Source of the DNA: Otis tarda
Lineage: Eukaryota; Chordata; Aves; Otidiformes; Otididae
Assembly: GCA_026413225.1 (NCBI GenBank)
Contig: JAPMTP010000088.1
Span: 145,860 to 209,859, forward strand
Direction of reading: 5' to 3'
DNA length: 64,000 nt
Below, one piece after another: positions 62,536 through 64,000 of the stretch (its first letter is position 1; every line of letters starts with the position of its first letter). The translations under genes were made by a program, and so were the position numbers. The notes below the pieces were generated by a model. That model made no database searches, was not told where the DNA came from, and saw only the letters and a program-made list of their open reading frames with translations.

Positions 62536-62752
62536 ATCCCCTGCCCAGTGCAGTTTTGCCTGCTCTGAAGCAAGCTTGCCCCTGCAGCAAAATGGATGAT
62601 GCCACGTGGTAAGCAGTCAGCTCCACCCCTGGTGAGTCAGGAGCCCGCCCACAAGCTGCCAGCAGCCAGCCCAGGCACAGGCACTGTAGCTGGCTGTTGG
62701 TGGCTCCAAACAAAGTCTAAAAGAGCATTTTTGGTTGCCTATTTCACTTCAG
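62536..62752 (+). repeat. 217-bp monomer form (21-bp module absent)
   Basis: The gtaagcag donor region is joined directly to tcagctcc, so the module containing the CAGCTG E-box and gtgagttg is missing. The loss equals seven codons. This form recurs throughout the array and is most often, though not always, linked to the ccacgtggtaag variant of the exon-like block. Confidence 0.88.
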
Positions 62753-64000
62753 ATCCCCTGCCCAGTGCAGTTTTGCCTGCTCTGAAGCTTGTCCCTGAAG
62801 CAAAATGGCTGATGCCTCCTGGTAAGCAGTTGGAATGCAGCTGTGAGTTGTCAGCTCCACCCCTGGTGAGTCAGGAGCCCGCCCACAAGCTGCCAGCAGC
62901 CAGCACAGGCACAGGCACTGTAGCTGGCTGTTGGTGGCTCCAAACAAAGTCTAAAAGAGCATTTTTGGTTGCCTATTTCACTTCAGATCCCCTGCCCAGT
63001 GCAGTTTTGCCTGCTCTGAAGCAAGCTTGCCACTGCAGCAAAATGGCTGATGCCTCCTGTTAAGCACTTGGAATGCAGCTGTGAGTTGTCAGCTCCACCC
63101 TTGGTGAGTCAGGAGCCCGCCCACAAGCTGCCAGCAGCCAGCACAGCCACTGGCACCGTAGCTGGCTGTTGGTGGCTCCAAACAAAGTCTAAAAGAGCTT
63201 TTTTGGTTGCCTATTTCACTTCAGATCCCCTGCCCAGTGCAGTTTTGCCTGCTCTGAAGCAAGCTTGTCCCTGCAGCAAAATGGCTGATGCCTCCTGGTA
63301 AGCACTTGGAATGCAGCTGTGAGTTGTCAGCCCAAACCCCTGGTGAGTCAGGAGCCCGCCCACAAGCTGCCAGCAGCCAGCCCAGGCACAGGCACTGTAG
63401 CTGGCTGTTGGTGGCTCCAAACAAAGTCTAAAAGAGCTTTTTTGTTTGCCTATTTCACTTCAGATCCCCTGCCCAGTGCAGTTCTGCCTGCTCTGAAGCA
63501 AGCTTGCCACTGCAGCAAAATGGATGATGCCTCGTGGTAACTAGTCAGCTCTGACCCTGGTGAGTCAGGAGCCCGCCCACAAGCTGCCAGCAGCCAGCCC
63601 AGGCACAGGCACTGTAGCTGGCTGTTGGTGGCTCCAAACAAAGTCTAAAAGAGCTTTTTGGTTGCCTATTTCACTTCAGATCCCCTGCCCAGTGCAGTTT
63701 TGCCTGCTCTGAAGCAAGCTTGTCCCTGCAGCAAAATGGCTGATGCCTCGTGGTAAGCAGTCAGCTCCACCCCTGGTGAGTCAGGAGCCCGCCCACAAGC
63801 TGCCAGCAGCCAGCCCAGGCACAGGCACCGTAGCTGGCTGTTGGTGGCTCCAAACAAAGTCTAAAAGAGCTTTTGGTTGCCTATTTCACTTCAGATCCCC
63901 CTGCCCAGTGCAGTTTTGCCTGCTCTGAAGCAAGCTTGTCTCTGCAGCAAAATGGCTGATGCCTCCTGGTAAGCAGTTGGAATGCAGCTGTGAGTTGTCA

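Larger units (their letters stand above)
1..64000 (+). repeat. Satellite-like tandem array, about 280 monomers of 211-238 bp
   Basis: The window is filled end to end by one direct tandem repeat. I walked the shared core ggtggctccaaa and counted about 280 occurrences at spacings of roughly 205-240 bp, mean about 228 bp. All copies are in the same orientation and both window ends lie inside the array. The full-length unit is 238 bp, about 55% GC, with one to three CpGs. Length classes come from a 21-bp module, a 6-bp aggcac duplication, a 4-bp module and a variable T-run. Stretches between monomers are absent: each unit abuts the next. I do not recognise the family. CpG depletion with TpG/CpA enrichment suggests a vertebrate genome. 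A coding role is unlikely, because the 238-bp unit shifts frame and has in-frame stops. The satellite assignment is secure; the species and any function are unknown. Confidence 0.97.
23946..64000 (+). repeat. Array domain 2: gctctgctgct / agctctgaccctgg / gttatcaac subfamilies
   Basis: The first gctctgctgctagtgagtc unit appears at about 23.95 kb, and this set of variants dominates to the end of the window. Other markers are gcaattttgtccgtgcag followed by ggagtgcagctgtgagatg, agctctgaccctgg or agctctgagcctgg, gttgcgttatcaac, gcctaattcttttcag and tgccagcaggcagc. Several occur in a fixed order, so monomer types form cassettes. Units in 42.6-45.8 kb and much of 55-64 kb are nearest to the consensus. 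The cassette pattern is seen directly; the interpretation as a higher-order repeat domain is inference. Confidence 0.8.

Noticed and set aside
42..64000. Hundreds of 60-160-codon open reading frames on both strands with a recurring peptide
   Set aside because: They are readings of the same repeat. The 238-bp unit is not a multiple of three, each full unit has a TGG-TAA stop, many starts are TTG or CTG, and indels of 4 and 1 bp are frequent. I recognise no protein family in any frame.
1..64000. CRISPR array
   Set aside because: Monomers abut without unique spacers, the unit is over 200 bp, and base composition indicates a vertebrate.
1..64000. CENP-B box or known centromeric alpha-type satellite
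   Set aside because: No ttcg....cggg pattern in the units I read, and the monomer length and sequence do not fit 171-bp alpha satellite.
1..64000. tRNA-derived SINE or Pol III gene cluster
   Set aside because: No B-box-like ggttcgantcc in the consensus, and every unit has a run of five or six T that would end Pol III transcription.
1..64000. 5S rRNA, U2 or other tandem RNA gene array
   Set aside because: The unit has none of the conserved internal sequences of these genes that I would recognise.
1..64000. Inverted repeats or strand switches within the array
   Set aside because: All monomers I followed run in the + orientation; I found no reversed unit.

Overview
The whole 64 kb window is one uninterrupted head-to-tail tandem array of a short satellite-like repeat. 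I count about 280 monomers, all in the same orientation. I see no unique sequence, no mobile element and no RNA gene, and no protein-coding gene I can support. The longest monomer form is 238 bp and about 55% GC. Shorter forms (mainly 234, 232, 217 and 211 bp) come from three indel modules: a 21-bp block present or absent, a 6-bp aggcac unit present once or twice, and a 4-bp block present or absent. A T-run of 4 to 7 bases adds further variation.

The monomer has only one to three CpGs where base composition would give about 18, and it is rich in TpG and CpA. That points to a methylated vertebrate genome, probably a long-read assembly of heterochromatin or a large minisatellite/macrosatellite. 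I do not recognise the repeat family and cannot name the species. The open reading frames are by-products of the repeat. A 238-bp unit shifts frame by one base and ends at a TGG-TAA stop, while the 234-bp form keeps frame and lets reading frames run through two or more monomers.

Layout: positions 1 to about 22.1 kb hold an older, more varied subfamily set (domain 1). Its diagnostic forms, gtgaggcagg and ccctcacacaag, do not occur later. From about 22.1 to 23.9 kb is a transition. From about 23.9 kb to the end (domain 2) there are different diagnostic forms (gctctgctgct, agctctgaccctgg, gttatcaac, gcctaattc) arranged in recurring but irregular higher-order blocks. Parts of 42.6-45.8 kb and 55-64 kb lie closest to the consensus. 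Both domains are mosaics of nested segmental duplications with offsets of about 1.4, 2.1-2.5, 4.0, 7.9-8.1, 9.5, 11.0, 13.9, 14.7 and 15.0 kb. This is the pattern expected from repeated unequal exchange.

The most interesting structure is inside the monomer. Each unit looks like a small exon with flanking intron: a CTAAA branch-like site, a pyrimidine tract ending in cacttcag or cttttcag, 73 nt (69 nt in the 234-bp form), then a gtaag donor and a second gtgagt donor. Each unit also carries a 16-bp hairpin (three G-T wobbles) around an 18-nt loop and, in most units, a perfect AP-1 core TGAGTCA, giving a site roughly every 230 bp. Whether any of this is used is inference. The sequence alone shows only that the signals are present and repeated.
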